A stretch of DNA of 64,000 nucleotides from Methanosarcina acetivorans C2A (GCF_000007345.1 NC_003552.1:4588001-4652000), one strand, 5' to 3'; shown: positions 34,223-44,410, counted from the stretch's first letter. A program made the numbers and translations. The notes: generated by a model from the letters alone, not told the origin.

Positions 34223-34900
34223 TTATTCTTTGATCAATATGATTCTTGCCGGAGCTACCCCCGCATCTATATGAAGAGGCAAGCCCAGGATCGTATACTC
34301 TCCTTCGTGCACGCCCGCAAGGTTGAGGCCTTCAAACAGGGTCATGTTATTGAGAAGCAGTTCATGAACCTCGTCATCCCCTTCAAGCTTTTTGACTCTG
34401 AAGTAGTCGAATCCCAGGGTTTTGACTCCTGCACTGACAGGGTATTCGACTGCATCCATTTTCAGGTGTACGTAGTTCTCAAGGAATTTTATGTATCCAA
34501 GAGCAGAGTTTCTTGTCTTGAGAAACACTATGTCTCCGGGATCGATTTGGAACCCTTCAAGATCCTGCCTGTGGATCTCTTCTTCCACATGGACAAGGTC
34601 AAAAACCCTGCATTTCCCATAAAAGCTTTCAAGAGGAAGGGATGAAACTCCTTCTTTTCCTTCTCTAAGATGTAGCCTTGAGTCAACGTGCGTGCCTGTG
34701 TGACATCCAGGAGTCAGAACAGACTCATTTACCCCGTCCTTCGGTAAGGAGGCATACCTCTCGATCGAAGGTCCGGGATTTCCGGGATATACAACCATCT
34801 CCTCTGTAATAAGCTTTGAAACATCAAAAACTCCGGCAGAATGAACCCCCCATTCATTCGCTAGCAATGGATTAAAATCTATTGCAATTATATTATGCAA
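34223..34900 (-). CDS. cyclase family protein, second paralogue
   Basis: Up to 225 residues with HTGTHVDSRLHLREG near residues 67-81, the metal site of the PF04199 cyclase family, and PGDIVFLKTRNSALG, TLGFDYFRVKKLEGDDEVHELLL and GLPLHIDAGVAPARIILI. It is a putative metal-dependent hydrolase of unknown substrate. It is a diverged paralogue of the partial gene at 1-600. The start is uncertain: the open frame begins with ATG at 34898-34900, but the family fold begins at about FDVSKLI (residue 25), and GGGGGG at about 34846 precedes no standard start codon. Confidence 0.8.
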   Translation of the reverse strand: MHNIIAIDFNPLLANEWGVHSAGVFDVSKLITEEMVVYPGNPGPSIERYASLPKDGVNESVLTPGCHTGTHVDSRLHLREGKEGVSSLPLESFYGKCRVFDLVHVEEEIHRQDLEGFQIDPGDIVFLKTRNSALGYIKFLENYVHLKMDAVEYPVSAGVKTLGFDYFRVKKLEGDDEVHELLLNNMTLFEGLNLAGVHEGEYTILGLPLHIDAGVAPARIILIKE

Positions 34901-35060
34901 CTGCAGAACTGTATGCCTTTAACAGCAAAATATGCCAGTAATAAAAGGAATTTTAAAATATTAAAATTCCCCTGAGGAAAGAAAAAGACAGAGAATCAGC
35001 GGGAGATCCGCTATTTAGTTGCAGATCCCTGTTTATGGATCTCTGTTTACGAATCCCTTT

Positions 35061-36056
35061 TTAAAGATTCTGCATTACATACTTCGCTACCGTCTGCCCG
35101 ACTTCTGCTGTGGTGCTGACGCCCCCGAGGTCAGGAGTGATGAGCTTCTTTTCCAGTATGTAACTGATAGCTCTGTCAATAAGAGCAGCTTCTTTCCCCC
35201 TGCCACTCCATTCAAGCAGCATCTTCACGCAGAGGATTGCCGCAAGAGGGTTTGCAATACCTTTTCCTGCGATGTCCGGAGCGCTCCCGTGTACGGGCTC
35301 GAAAAAGGCGTATTTCTCCCCTATATTGGCGCTCGGGACAAGCCCCAGGCTTCCCACAAGGGCTGCGCACATGTCGCTCAGGATATCTCCAAAAATGTTT
35401 GTAGTAACCACAACATCGTACTTATCGGGGCGCATCATAAGGCTATAAGCCATAGAATCGACCAGCATGTCGCCATATTCCACCCCATGGGAGCTGGCAA
35501 CCTGCCGGCAGACATCAAGGAAGAGTTTGTCGGACTTCAGGACGTTGGATTTGTGGACAATGGTAAGTTTGTTCTTTCTCTGTTTTGCAAGCTTGCAGGC
35601 GTATTCTGCAACCCTCTCAGAGCCTTTTCGGGTAACTACTCTTTTTGTCCAGGAAAGGTCAGGGCCTATTTCCTCAATCCCGGAGTAGAGTCCTTCCGTA
35701 TTTTCCCTGACAATAATAAAATCGAAATCATTTCTCCCGGTAACGCCCGTTATGCCGGGGAGAGGTTTTACGGGCCTCACATTGGCATAGAGGTCAAGTT
35801 CCTTTCGGATTGTCAGAAGCACACTTTTGTAACTCGGGTCAGGTACTGTGGTAACCGCCCCGAAAAGAACAGCGTCGCACCCTTTTATTGTGGCTATATC
35901 TTCTTCCGAGATCGCACTCCCTGTCCGTTCCCATCTTGCATAGCCCAGTTCCAGAGACACTTTCTCAAGCTCAAGTCCGAACGCGTCCAGGACTTCAACA
36001 GCTGCGGGAATTACTTCCCTGCCGATCCCATCACCTTCGATTACCGCGAGTTTCAT
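35061..36056 (-). CDS. aksF: homoisocitrate/3-isopropylmalate dehydrogenase family (AksF/LeuB)
   Basis: A 331-residue beta-decarboxylating dehydrogenase. [18 protein letters not shown] opens the fold, [12 protein letters not shown] carries the catalytic tyrosine, HKSNVLKSD the lysine, and [14 protein letters not shown] and [14 protein letters not shown] the metal and NAD sites. Features such as [27 protein letters not shown] and VTRKGSERV resemble the methanogen coenzyme B enzyme AksF (homoisocitrate dehydrogenase) more than LeuB, and a small subunit with the homoaconitase-type YLRT loop is encoded at 37867. Both pathways use the same chemistry, so LeuB or dual use remains possible. It is followed, on the same strand upstream, by mntP 65 bases away. 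Confidence 0.75.
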   Translation of the reverse strand: MKLAVIEGDGIGREVIPAAVEVLDAFGLELEKVSLELGYARWERTGSAISEEDIATIKGCDAVLFGAVTTVPDPSYKSVLLTIRKELDLYANVRPVKPLPGITGVTGRNDFDFIIVRENTEGLYSGIEEIGPDLSWTKRVVTRKGSERVAEYACKLAKQRKNKLTIVHKSNVLKSDKLFLDVCRQVASSHGVEYGDMLVDSMAYSLMMRPDKYDVVVTTNIFGDILSDMCAALVGSLGLVPSANIGEKYAFFEPVHGSAPDIAGKGIANPLAAILCVKMLLEWSGRGKEAALIDRAISYILEKKLITPDLGGVSTTAEVGQTVAKYVMQNL

Positions 36057-36121
36057 GGTACTGCATCTATGCTTGAGGTATATGAATCTGGCGTAACTTT
36101 TTCAGACCCTAAGGAGATGTT

Positions 36122-36682
36122 TCAGATCCAGAGCATATGTTCGGCAAGGATTTTTCCGCCTAGCCCGATCAGAATGAGCCCGCCAAGAATTTCGACTTCG
36201 TGTTCAAAGAAATGTCCCAGCCGGTATCCCAGAATTGCGCCGCAAAATGACATGACAAAAGTTACACAGCCTATGATAATTACGGGCTCAAGAATGGGTG
36301 TCCCCAGAAAAGCAAAACTCATGCCCACTGCAAGTGCGTCTATGCTCGTTGCAACAGCTAACAGGAAAAGCACGGAATAGTTAAGGGAGTTTACTTTTCC
36401 ATCCTGATCTCCGTAAAGAGCCTCATAGATCATTTTGCACCCGATAAAAGCCAGAAGCAAAAATGCAATCCAGGGAGCATAATCCGAAACAAAACTACTT
36501 ACCGTACTTCCTCCAATCCAGCCCAGTACCGGCATCATGGCCTGAAAACTCCCGAAAAAAACAGCCAGCTTAAGAGCATCACTGACCCGAAAAGGCCTGA
36601 TTGTGGTGCCGCTTGACATGGAAACTGCAAAAGCATCCATTGCAAGCCCGAGCCCTAAAAGGAAATTGGTTAAAAAAGACAT
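36122..36682 (-). CDS. mntP: manganese efflux pump MntP
   Basis: A 186-residue inner-membrane protein with six hydrophobic segments arranged as a tandem repeat. LGLGLAMDAFAVSMSSG in the first half and ATSIDALAVGMSFAFLG in the second carry the conserved Asp-Ala motifs of MntP, which exports Mn2+. Intact family length. No yybP-ykoY-like riboswitch was recognised upstream; that spacer holds only degenerate AATTTAAAGG repeats near 36756-36816. It is neighbour to the AksF-type gene downstream, with no known functional link. Confidence 0.9.
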   Translation of the reverse strand: MSFLTNFLLGLGLAMDAFAVSMSSGTTIRPFRVSDALKLAVFFGSFQAMMPVLGWIGGSTVSSFVSDYAPWIAFLLLAFIGCKMIYEALYGDQDGKVNSLNYSVLFLLAVATSIDALAVGMSFAFLGTPILEPVIIIGCVTFVMSFCGAILGYRLGHFFEHEVEILGGLILIGLGGKILAEHMLWI

Positions 36683-36755
36683 CGAAAAATTGCTCCACCT
36701 TCGTTTTACACATGGGTTTTGGGGATAATGAATTTCCTGAAACTTAAAGATTCCC

Positions 36756-36816
36756 CAATTTAAAAAGTTTCCTAATTTAAAGGTCTCAATTTAAAGATTT
36801 CAATTTAAAGGTTCCC
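36756..36816. repeat. degenerate AATTTAAAGGTTTCC repeats
   Basis: Four to five imperfect copies of an A/T-rich word about 14-17 bases long lie in the spacer upstream of mntP. The copies differ by one to three bases. Confidence 0.6.
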
Positions 36817-36839
36817 CTGATAAGACATTCAGAATAATA

Positions 36840-37697
36840 TCACTCGGTTTTCCTCAGCCTGTTTACAAGGCTTCTGACCGCTTCAACAACCTGGTATTCG
36901 GATGCTCCCCAGTGGACGACAGCCCCTTCAAAGCCAGAAATATTTACAAGCCCTGATTTTTCGGACCTGCAGCAGCGCGTAATAAAGGTTTTTGAGGGTA
37001 CGACTACTTCGGACTTAAAAGGGCAGATATTTACGAAAGAATACTCAAGTTCCGGAAAACGCATCTCAAAAAGAGTTTTTGAGATCTCACACCCTACAAG
37101 CAGGTGCCCATGTTCGGTAAGAAAATCCGAGTCAAGGCATTTGCCTTCAAGTCCCGAGGCACTACAGGGGAAAACCGTGTTTTTCCCTTCGAACTGCCTG
37201 AGGTCAATTATCTTTTCAGTAAACCGGACCTGCAGGTCTCCAAAAATTCCACTTGCTTCAAGCCTCCTTACAACCTGCAAAAGCCAGGCAGGCTCAGGGG
37301 GGGCAACGTCAAGAATTTCGATTTCGAGAATTACGGAGGGATCAGGGTCATGCACAATTGTAACATGTCTGTCCACACCCGTAAAGATGACAGTGTTTAC
37401 CCTGCCTGTGCAGAGCTTTTCGGCAGTCTCTATAAGGAGGGCACGATCTTTTATATTTAATTCCCGGGCATACCTGACCACTTCATCGCCTGAGGCGATC
37501 AGCTCAAGGGCCTCAACCTTTCTGAGAAACCCGTCTCCACTTTTTTTCACGTGGTAAACTGCATACTCAGGATTTCCGGTTTCGGGATTTTCCCTTTCTT
37601 CGATCAGGTACTCCGTAAGGAAATAAATTAGCTGCTCGGTGCTTGTGGGAAGGACTTTTGTTACTCCCACATACTTGTATTCATCAGGAAAAATCAT
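36840..37697 (-). CDS. conserved methanogen protein of unknown function
   Basis: A 285-residue soluble protein that I do not place in a named family. It has no signal peptide or membrane segment. Visible features are an N-terminal YFLTEYLIEERENPETG segment, a central VNTVIFTGVDRHVTIVHDPDPSVILEIEILDVAPPEPAWL, and a cysteine-rich C-terminal half (PCSASGLEGKC, LVGCEIS, NICPFKSEVVVP, RCCRSEKSG). The tail FEGAVVHWGASEYQVVEAVRSLVNRL is well folded in appearance. Cysteine spacing hints at metal binding. It lies between mntP and the HacB-like gene, all on the minus strand, but spacings of 150 bases or more do not prove an operon. Confidence 0.75.
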   Translation of the reverse strand: MIFPDEYKYVGVTKVLPTSTEQLIYFLTEYLIEERENPETGNPEYAVYHVKKSGDGFLRKVEALELIASGDEVVRYARELNIKDRALLIETAEKLCTGRVNTVIFTGVDRHVTIVHDPDPSVILEIEILDVAPPEPAWLLQVVRRLEASGIFGDLQVRFTEKIIDLRQFEGKNTVFPCSASGLEGKCLDSDFLTEHGHLLVGCEISKTLFEMRFPELEYSFVNICPFKSEVVVPSKTFITRCCRSEKSGLVNISGFEGAVVHWGASEYQVVEAVRSLVNRLRKTE

Positions 37698-37866
37698 AGG
37701 AATCGACTGTTAAAATCAGCTGTATGAGTGGGTACTGAATCCGATCTGTTCGAATTTTATCCCGTTCTTTGTCAGCAACTCTTTCAAGCAGATCGTTACG
37801 ACCTATTAAGCAATTGTTTTTTCTGCTTGCTATCTATTTAACAATAACCTGTCTATTAAGCGGTTG

Positions 37867-38367
37867 TTATTCTTTCTGCTCGTTTTGCGCTTTTTTTCTA
37901 TGGGAAACAAGTCCGCCGTCTGTGAGTATATCGAGCAGGAAGTCAGGCAGTTTGTTTCCAACAAACACCCCTTTTCCGGGAACCCTGACCTCCCCTTTGA
38001 GCAGGTCGACTTCTATCTCGTCCCCCTCCTGACACTCAATATCAGCCTCCATCAGGGGCAGCCCCACGTTAATCGCATTTCTGAAAAAGATTCTTGCAAA
38101 GGACTTTGCCACAACGCAGGCTATTCCCGCATGTTTTATAGCAAGAGGAGCCTGTTCCCTTGAGGAACCGCACCCGAAATTCTCTCCTGCAACAATAATA
38201 TCTCCGGGCTTTGCCTTTTTCGTAAACTCAGGAGCAATACCTTCCATCGCATGAGCTGCAAAAATCTGCATATCCTTTGTCCGCAGGTATTTTCCCGGGA
38301 TAATCACATCAGTGTCTATGTCGTCTCCGAATTTCCAGACTCGGCCTATGATGGGGTTTTTCATCAC
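37867..38367 (-). CDS. hacB: homoaconitase/3-isopropylmalate dehydratase small subunit
   Basis: A 166-residue swivelling-domain subunit. [23 protein letters not shown] begins the fold, [23 protein letters not shown] carries the SSRE substrate-binding residues, and [19 protein letters not shown] follows. The YLRT loop is the one known to favour long homoaconitate-type substrates in the methanogen coenzyme B enzyme, whereas the isopropylmalate-specific subunit has a different loop, so HacB is preferred over LeuD. It needs a large subunit encoded elsewhere. A TATA-like motif lies about 32 bases before the ATG, giving a near-leaderless transcript. Confidence 0.8.
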
Positions 38368-38386
38368 ACATCACCTGTGAAGTAGG

Positions 38387-38416
38387 TTTTTTAATAGTAT
38401 ATCTAAGTGACGGATA
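38387..38416 (-). promoter_or_regulatory. hacB promoter, copy 1 of a shared 30-bp element
   Basis: On the minus strand the element reads TATCCGTCACTTAGATATAC then TATTAAAAAA. It matches the elements at 41479-41508 and 44411-44440 at 27 of 30 positions. The TTAGATATA core lies about 32 bases before the hacB ATG, as expected for an archaeal TATA box. Confidence 0.6.
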
Positions 38417-38520
38417 TTTAAGAAAAATGATGATAGATACGGACAGATATTTAAGAAAATGATGGGAAACTAAGAAAGATATTTAAGAAAATGATGGGAA
38501 ACTAAAGAAAGATATTAAGA
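38407..38520. repeat. direct repeats of about 36 bp upstream of hacB
   Basis: The unit GATATTTAAGAAAATGATGG followed by GAAACTAAGAAA occurs twice in nearly identical form, with a diverged third copy nearer the promoter. Confidence 0.75.
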
Positions 38521-38626
38521 AGATGCACAGCAAAGAAAAGAGTAAAAATTAGAAGAAAAGCAGATGTGCAGAAGGATATAATGCACATCTTACACTTTGA
38601 CTTTACTTCTAACTGCAGATCTTCCT

Positions 38627-41149
38627 TTATACCTTCACTTCTTCTCCATTTAACACGGCTTCCTCACTGACCCTTACTTCCTTAGTCGTATCCCCGTAGC
38701 TTACGACGTACGGGCCCGTGGGCGCGGTATCGAACTGGGTTTCCCCGGAAATAGAACCCTCGGTAGAATAGGGGACAGTAAATTCATACCTGCCTTCGGA
38801 ATCCGAAGTTGTCGACTGGGAATACTCGAAAGTCCGACCCTGATTGGTAAGAATTGTCGTACTTATTTTGACTGTTTCATTAGGGGAAGCGGTTCCGGTT
38901 ATATTTGCTCCCTTAACATACTCGAAGATTTTGACATAACCCGTATCGACTTCGGAGATGTTGCCTCCGTACAGGTAATTGTAAACCTGTTTGTAGGTGG
39001 TTTCCTGAGTCTGATAAGCCCAGGTCTCGTGCACAAGACGGTACTGCTTAAGGCCGTTTCCGTCAAGAATATGCAGCCTTGACTCCATTGATTTGAAGTA
39101 ACGTTCGGAAGGAAGATACTGGTATCCGCTCCCTGTCCAGTAAGGCTGATAGTATCCGTCGGAATCAAGAGTCCAGGCAGTCATTGCATAGAACTTGCCT
39201 GTTGCCATTTCAACATCCGATACTACATAACGGGCTCCGGCTTTATCCGGGTCAGGGTCAACGGCTTCAAGCACTTCGGTTGCTTCTTCTTCGGATTGGG
39301 CCGTAAAGAATGTAGAAGCTCCCGGCTGGTTCTCGTCTTCAATGCTTCCTCTGCGCCCCCCAATTCCAGCCTGGAAAGGATTGGCATTGGGCATACGGTG
39401 CCCGATAGTTTCAATCCAGTGCCCGTAGTCCCACCAGGACATGACTCCGTAAGCAGTATCAGGATAATCGAAAGTTTCCCCGTCTTCAGGACCCTCGTAG
39501 ACTGCATTGTAGTCCATACCAGGGTCAGGAGTATTGGATTTGAGCCACAGACAAGCTTCAATCCAGGTCCCGTCAGGACCACCTGTGCCTGTTGTCTGTT
39601 TCATAGAGAGACCGTATACTGGGTAAATAAGGACAACTGCTATAACCAGAACCGCAATAACCTGTTCTACCTTAACGAATTTCAAAAATCCCGGGATATC
39701 GGCAGGAGATTTCACGCTGGATCTAAACTTCTCATTGAGCTGTCCCCACTTTACTTTTTCAAGCAGCAGGCCTCCTACATAGGCACTGAGAACCGCAACA
39801 TTTACTGAATAGTAGTACGCAAAACGATTCTGGCCGTAGATGGTAAGGAGGATCAAAAAACTCCAGACAAGAACCAGTACTTCTTCAGGCTTCGGTTTTC
39901 TGAAAAGATTTACAGCCAGTATTAACATTCCAAGGAGAGAAGCAAAGAAACCTGAGGCTGTAAAGTTTCCAAAGACTTTTGACAGGGTAAAAGCTTCACT
40001 CTCGTAAAATATCGAAGACACTTCAGCAATTGTGGCTGCTCCGCCCGTCTGAACTCCAAACACGGTATTTGGAGCATTTATAACCAGGGAGAAAATGGAT
40101 GGAGATACGATTTTTAGTACTAGCATGCCCAGAACGACAATTCCGAGTATAGTCAGAGGGTAGTAGTAAGCTTTTATATTTTTGCTTTTGAACTCCCGCT
40201 CGATAAAACTCAAAACTACAAAACCTGCCATTGATCCAATAGCTGTAGCAAGATGGAACCAGGAGTAATAGTACATCGAGAATCCCATATCGGGATGGAC
40301 GAACGGAAGTATAATTATTGTACTTACCAAAAATGCGACTATACCCGTAAATCCCAGATAGTCACTTGATTCCCCACGGAAGTTATCAAGTACATACTGG
40401 ACCACAGCATAAACCAGAACAATCAATAAGAAAAGAGGAGCTCCGGGCCACGAAAGCTGGTAAGCCGAATACATGACACCGGCCATAATGGAATATATAA
40501 GTGGCTCTTTCAGGACATTGAGATTTTTGGTAATTACATGCTCGAAACGCAATCCTTTTTCTTTTGCAGAAATCAAAGCCAGCATGAAAAACATCATGAA
40601 GAAAGTACTGAATAGAGATTCGGCTATATGATGGTCCGTAAAACCAATAATTGAACGTGAAAAAAACTGCCCTGGAGCAAAAGCAATCAAAATTGCAGCA
40701 AGTATGCCTGTTTTATGGCCTCCGAGATGTTTTCCGATATAATAAACAGGAATGACCGTAAGGGCTCCGAGAACGGCAGGAAAATAGACCCCTACGGTAT
40801 TAACCATGTCCTGACCGGGACTTCCCAGTCCAAGGACCAGAGAGGTTATAGCCATCATCTGGTCAAACAGAGGACCGAAATGGATGTAACTCCCGTTAGG
40901 ATAGTTGGTCATAGGATTGTAAAACATCCTGTTAGGATAGTTTTCAAGGAGAACATTTAGGGTCCGCATATGATACCAGGGATCATTGCCTCCAAACCTT
41001 ACAAACCCATTGGATAGGAACACCGTGCCTGATGGAAGTGTTCTGATCCAGAAAGCTATAAAACCGATTACTGCAACTGCCAGAGTATAAGGCAAGCTGG
41101 ATTTTAGTTTAGACTTAAACGTTGATACAGGGCGATCCTGAGAACTCAT
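38627..41149 (-). CDS. aglB: dolichyl-phosphooligosaccharide-protein glycotransferase AglB, copy 1
   Basis: An 840-residue STT3/AglB oligosaccharyltransferase. The N-terminal half holds about 13 membrane segments, with the DxD-like GGNDPWYHMR in the first external loop and ITDHHI-type GFTDHHIAESLFSTFF. WWDYGHWIETIG is the catalytic-signature WWDYG loop at the start of the external domain, followed by GRRGSIEDENQPGAS. A C-terminal beta-sandwich (ITGTASPNETVKISTT) ends it. It moves a lipid-linked glycan to asparagine in N-x-S/T. The ATG at 41147-41149 follows AGGAGATT. It is one of three tandem paralogues and differs most from the others in its N-terminal half. Confidence 0.92.
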   Translation of the reverse strand: MSSQDRPVSTFKSKLKSSLPYTLAVAVIGFIAFWIRTLPSGTVFLSNGFVRFGGNDPWYHMRTLNVLLENYPNRMFYNPMTNYPNGSYIHFGPLFDQMMAITSLVLGLGSPGQDMVNTVGVYFPAVLGALTVIPVYYIGKHLGGHKTGILAAILIAFAPGQFFSRSIIGFTDHHIAESLFSTFFMMFFMLALISAKEKGLRFEHVITKNLNVLKEPLIYSIMAGVMYSAYQLSWPGAPLFLLIVLVYAVVQYVLDNFRGESSDYLGFTGIVAFLVSTIIILPFVHPDMGFSMYYYSWFHLATAIGSMAGFVVLSFIEREFKSKNIKAYYYPLTILGIVVLGMLVLKIVSPSIFSLVINAPNTVFGVQTGGAATIAEVSSIFYESEAFTLSKVFGNFTASGFFASLLGMLILAVNLFRKPKPEEVLVLVWSFLILLTIYGQNRFAYYYSVNVAVLSAYVGGLLLEKVKWGQLNEKFRSSVKSPADIPGFLKFVKVEQVIAVLVIAVVLIYPVYGLSMKQTTGTGGPDGTWIEACLWLKSNTPDPGMDYNAVYEGPEDGETFDYPDTAYGVMSWWDYGHWIETIGHRMPNANPFQAGIGGRRGSIEDENQPGASTFFTAQSEEEATEVLEAVDPDPDKAGARYVVSDVEMATGKFYAMTAWTLDSDGYYQPYWTGSGYQYLPSERYFKSMESRLHILDGNGLKQYRLVHETWAYQTQETTYKQVYNYLYGGNISEVDTGYVKIFEYVKGANITGTASPNETVKISTTILTNQGRTFEYSQSTTSDSEGRYEFTVPYSTEGSISGETQFDTAPTGPYVVSYGDTTKEVRVSEEAVLNGEEVKV

Positions 41150-41478
41150 AGTAATCTCCTTCAGGAGGTACATTTTTTCAATAAAATATATAATTTGTGT
41201 TAGAAGAAAATTAAGTAGATTTAATAAACTCAAATGCAACTATTTCAGATTAATTTTACATTTAACTTTTAGTAGAACTTCAATACCCTCGCCGCAAGAT
41301 TAACTCCGATGACCTTCAGGATGAATCCACCAATCCTGCAGGAACAAAAAGTTCCTTTACAGTGACTTCATAATGACCATTGATTTTTCAAGCCGTCCCC
41401 CTCAGAGATAATAACACGTCTTCAAAAAACGTGCAAGATACGTAATACACTTAAGAAACCCTAGACCTGTACAATAAC
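41150..41478 (-). other. long leader of aglB copy 1
   Basis: About 310 bases lie between the promoter element and the ATG. The promoter-proximal part is homologous to the leader of copy 2 and has a hairpin AGGAAC/GTTCCT at 41341-41357 (loop of five). An extra stretch of about 170 AT-rich bases sits between a conserved CATCCTGAAGG and the CTGAAGGAGATT ribosome-binding site. Confidence 0.5.
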
Positions 41479-41508
41479 TTTTTTAATAGTATATCTAAAT
41501 AACGGATA
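41479..41508 (-). promoter_or_regulatory. aglB copy 1 promoter element (shared 30-bp, copy 2)
   Basis: On the minus strand it reads TATCCGTTATTTAGATATAC then TATTAAAAAA, identical to 44411-44440. It is a TATA-type promoter by analogy with the hacB copy, although it lies some 330 bases before the ATG. Confidence 0.55.
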
Positions 41509-41671
41509 GGCAGGAGAAATAAAGAGGATTTCTGCAAAAAAAGACAGGATTTTTCAGTAAAACCCAGATTAGAGCATCCATAAAAAAGGAAAGAAAAAGA
41601 AGGAAATAAAAATTCAGTAGAAAGCCAAAAAATATGCTCCAGAATAATTCAGATTTTCATTTCTTCTCCAT

Positions 41672-44224
41672 TTAGATCTTCACTTCTTCTCCATTTAACA
41701 CGGCTTCCTCGGTAACCCTTACTTCCTTAGTCGTATCTCCGTAGCTTACGACATACGGGCCTGTGGGCGCAGTATCAAACCGGGTTTCCCCGGAAATAGG
41801 ACCTTCGGTTGAATAGGGAACAGTAAATTCATACCTGCCATCAGAATCCGAAGTTGTAGACTGGGAATATCCAAAAGTCCGGCCCTGACCGGTCTGAATT
41901 GTAGTACTTATTTTGACTGTTTCATCTGGAGAAACAGTCCCGGTTATGTTTGCCCCCTTTACATACTCGAAGATTTTGACATAACCCGTATTGTCTTCGG
42001 AGATATTACCTCCGTACATGTAATTGTAAACCTGTTTGTGCCAGGTTTCCTGAGTTTGATAAGCCCATGTCTCGTGCACAAGACGGTACTGCTTAAGGCC
42101 ATTTCCGTCAAAAATATGCAGCCTTGATTCCATTGAGTTAAAATAACGGTCGGAGGGGAAGTACTGATATCCACTCCCTGTCCAGTAAGCCTGAGTGTAT
42201 CCGTCGGAATCAAGAGTCCAGGAAGTCATAGCCCCAAATTTTGGATTTACTCCCTCTCCAAATAAAGAAGCCATTTCGATGTCCGAAACAATATAACGAG
42301 CCCCTGCTTTATCCGGGTCAGGGTCAACAGCCTCAAGCACTTCGGTTGCCTCTTCTTCGGATTGAGCCGTAAAGAACGGGGAAGCACCGGGCTGGTTTTC
42401 GTCTTCAATACTTCCTCTGCGTCCCCCAATTCCAGCCTGGAAGGGGTTGGCGTTGGGCATTCGGTATCCGATAGTTTCAATCCAGTGTCCATAGTCCCAC
42501 CAGGACATGACTCCGTAAGCGGTTTCAGGGTAATCGAAAAGTTCTCCATCCTCAGGAGCTTCGTAGACTGAATTGTAGTCCATGCCCGGATCAGGAGTAT
42601 TGGATTGGAGCCACAGACAGGCTTCAATCCAGGGACCATTGGGGCCTCCGGTGCCGATTGTTTGTCCCATTGCAGAGCTATACTCTGGAAGAACGAGCAC
42701 CGCGAATATGGCAAGGACTGCAAAGATCTGTTCTATTTTTACGGATTTGAAGAAACCTGGGAAATCCTTAAGCGATTTTACATTGGTCCCGAAGTTTTCT
42801 TCAAGCCTGTCCCATTTTACAAGTTCAAGGAGTCTCCCTCCCAGATAAGCCCCCATAACCGCAATATTTACCGAATAGTAATATGCAAAGCGGTTCTGAC
42901 CATAGATTGCCATGAACATTAAAAGTCCCCATACCAGAGTCAGAAGTTCTTCAGGTTTCGGTTTCCTGACGATATTTGCCGTCAGGAGGATCATTCCGGC
43001 GATTGAGGCGAAAAAAGCGGGAGCTGTAAAATACTCATACACTCTTGAAAATGAAAATCCTGCAATTTTTCCATTGGGGTAAAATATGGAGTAAACTTCT
43101 GCAATTGTAGAGGGGCCACCAGTCTGGATTCCGAAAATAGAATGAGGAGCGTTTATGACCAGCGAATAAAGAGATGGAACCATAATTTTTGCTGCAATAA
43201 GCCCAAAAATAAAAGCTCCGAATATTACCAGAGGAAAATAATAAGCCTTTAAGTTTCTTTTTTTGAACTCCCTTCCAATGAAACCTAAAACTGCAAAAAT
43301 CACCAATGCTCCCAAAGCTGTAATTACGTGGAACCAGGAGTAATAATACATTGAAAAGCCCATTTCAGGATGAACAAAGGGGAGGATAAGGATCGAACTT
43401 ACAAGAAATGTAACCGTTCCTACAATCCCAAGGTAGTCACTTGACTCACCACGGAAATTATCAAGGACATACTGGATCACGGCATAAACCAGAGTGATCA
43501 ATAAGAAAAGAGACGCTCCGGGCCACGAAAGCTGGTAAGCCGAATACATGACACCAGCCATGATGGAATATATAAGTGGCTCTTTAAGGGCATCGAGATT
43601 TTTGGTAATTACATGCTCGAAACGCAACCCTTTTTCCTTTGCAGAAATCAAAGCCAGCATGAAAAACATCATGAAAAAAGTACTGAATAAAGTCTCAGAT
43701 ACATGATGATCCGTGAAACCTATGATGGAACGGTGCAAAAATTGCCCCGGAGCAAAAGCTATCAGGATTGCAGCAAGTATCCCGGTTTTATGACCTCCGA
43801 GATATTTTCCGATATAATAAACAGGAATTACCGTAAGGGCTCCGAGAACTGCAGGAAAATAGGCTCCTAAGGTATTAACCAGTTCCTGACTGGGATTGCC
43901 CATTCCCAGGAATAGAGAGGTTATAGCCATCATCTGGTCAAACAACGGACCGAAATGGATGTAACTCCCGTTAGGGTAGTTGGTCATGGGGTTGAAAAAC
44001 ATCCTGCTGGGATAGTTTTCGAGGAGAAAATTTAGGGTCCGCATGTGGTACCAGGGGTCGTTGCCCCCAAACCTTACAAACCCATTGGATAGGAAAACTG
44101 AATCAGAGGGGCGTATTCTGATCAAAAAAGCTATAAAACCGATTATCGAAACTACCAGAGTAAAAGGCAAGCTGGATTTTATTTTGGACCTAAACGTTGA
44201 TGTGGGACTATTCTGAGAACTCAT
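41672..44224 (-). CDS. aglB: AglB oligosaccharyltransferase, copy 2
   Basis: An 850-residue paralogue with the same layout: GGNDPWYHMR, GFTDHHVSETLFSTFF, SWWDYGHWIETIGYRMPN and GRRGSIEDENQPGAS. It has two small insertions relative to copy 1: NGKIAG near the middle, and SLFGEGVNPKFG after the WWDYG domain. The N-terminal half is almost identical to copy 3, whereas the C-terminal external domain (WTGSGYQYFPSDRYF, HETWAYQTQET) resembles copy 1. The ATG at 44222-44224 follows AGGAGATT. The duplication may allow different acceptor or glycan preferences. Confidence 0.92.
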   Translation of the reverse strand: MSSQNSPTSTFRSKIKSSLPFTLVVSIIGFIAFLIRIRPSDSVFLSNGFVRFGGNDPWYHMRTLNFLLENYPSRMFFNPMTNYPNGSYIHFGPLFDQMMAITSLFLGMGNPSQELVNTLGAYFPAVLGALTVIPVYYIGKYLGGHKTGILAAILIAFAPGQFLHRSIIGFTDHHVSETLFSTFFMMFFMLALISAKEKGLRFEHVITKNLDALKEPLIYSIMAGVMYSAYQLSWPGASLFLLITLVYAVIQYVLDNFRGESSDYLGIVGTVTFLVSSILILPFVHPEMGFSMYYYSWFHVITALGALVIFAVLGFIGREFKKRNLKAYYFPLVIFGAFIFGLIAAKIMVPSLYSLVINAPHSIFGIQTGGPSTIAEVYSIFYPNGKIAGFSFSRVYEYFTAPAFFASIAGMILLTANIVRKPKPEELLTLVWGLLMFMAIYGQNRFAYYYSVNIAVMGAYLGGRLLELVKWDRLEENFGTNVKSLKDFPGFFKSVKIEQIFAVLAIFAVLVLPEYSSAMGQTIGTGGPNGPWIEACLWLQSNTPDPGMDYNSVYEAPEDGELFDYPETAYGVMSWWDYGHWIETIGYRMPNANPFQAGIGGRRGSIEDENQPGASPFFTAQSEEEATEVLEAVDPDPDKAGARYIVSDIEMASLFGEGVNPKFGAMTSWTLDSDGYTQAYWTGSGYQYFPSDRYFNSMESRLHIFDGNGLKQYRLVHETWAYQTQETWHKQVYNYMYGGNISEDNTGYVKIFEYVKGANITGTVSPDETVKISTTIQTGQGRTFGYSQSTTSDSDGRYEFTVPYSTEGPISGETRFDTAPTGPYVVSYGDTTKEVRVTEEAVLNGEEVKI

Positions 44225-44410
44225 AATAATCTCCTTCAGGATGGACACACCAATCCCGCAGGAACAAAAGTTCCTTTACAGTGATTTCATAATGAACATT
44301 GATTCTTCAAGCCGTCTCCCTCAGAGATAATAACACATTTTCAAAAACGTGCAAGATACATAATACACTTAATAAACTACACTTAATAAACCCTAGACTT
44401 ATAAAATAAG
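44225..44410 (-). other. leader of aglB copy 2 with conserved hairpin
   Basis: This region of about 185 bases between the shared promoter element and the ATG is homologous to the copy 1 leader. The hairpin AGGAAC/GTTCCT at 44260-44275 is kept with a loop one base shorter. The ribosome-binding site CTGAAGGAG follows directly after the conserved block. Confidence 0.5.

Noticed and set aside
35019-36380. Plus-strand open frame of 453 codons
   Set aside because: It lies opposite the AksF-type dehydrogenase and mntP, both with clear catalytic motifs, and has no domain of its own.
36683-36839. Manganese (yybP-ykoY) riboswitch upstream of mntP
   Set aside because: I could not find the conserved loop sequences or a matching stem; the spacer has only degenerate AT-rich repeats.
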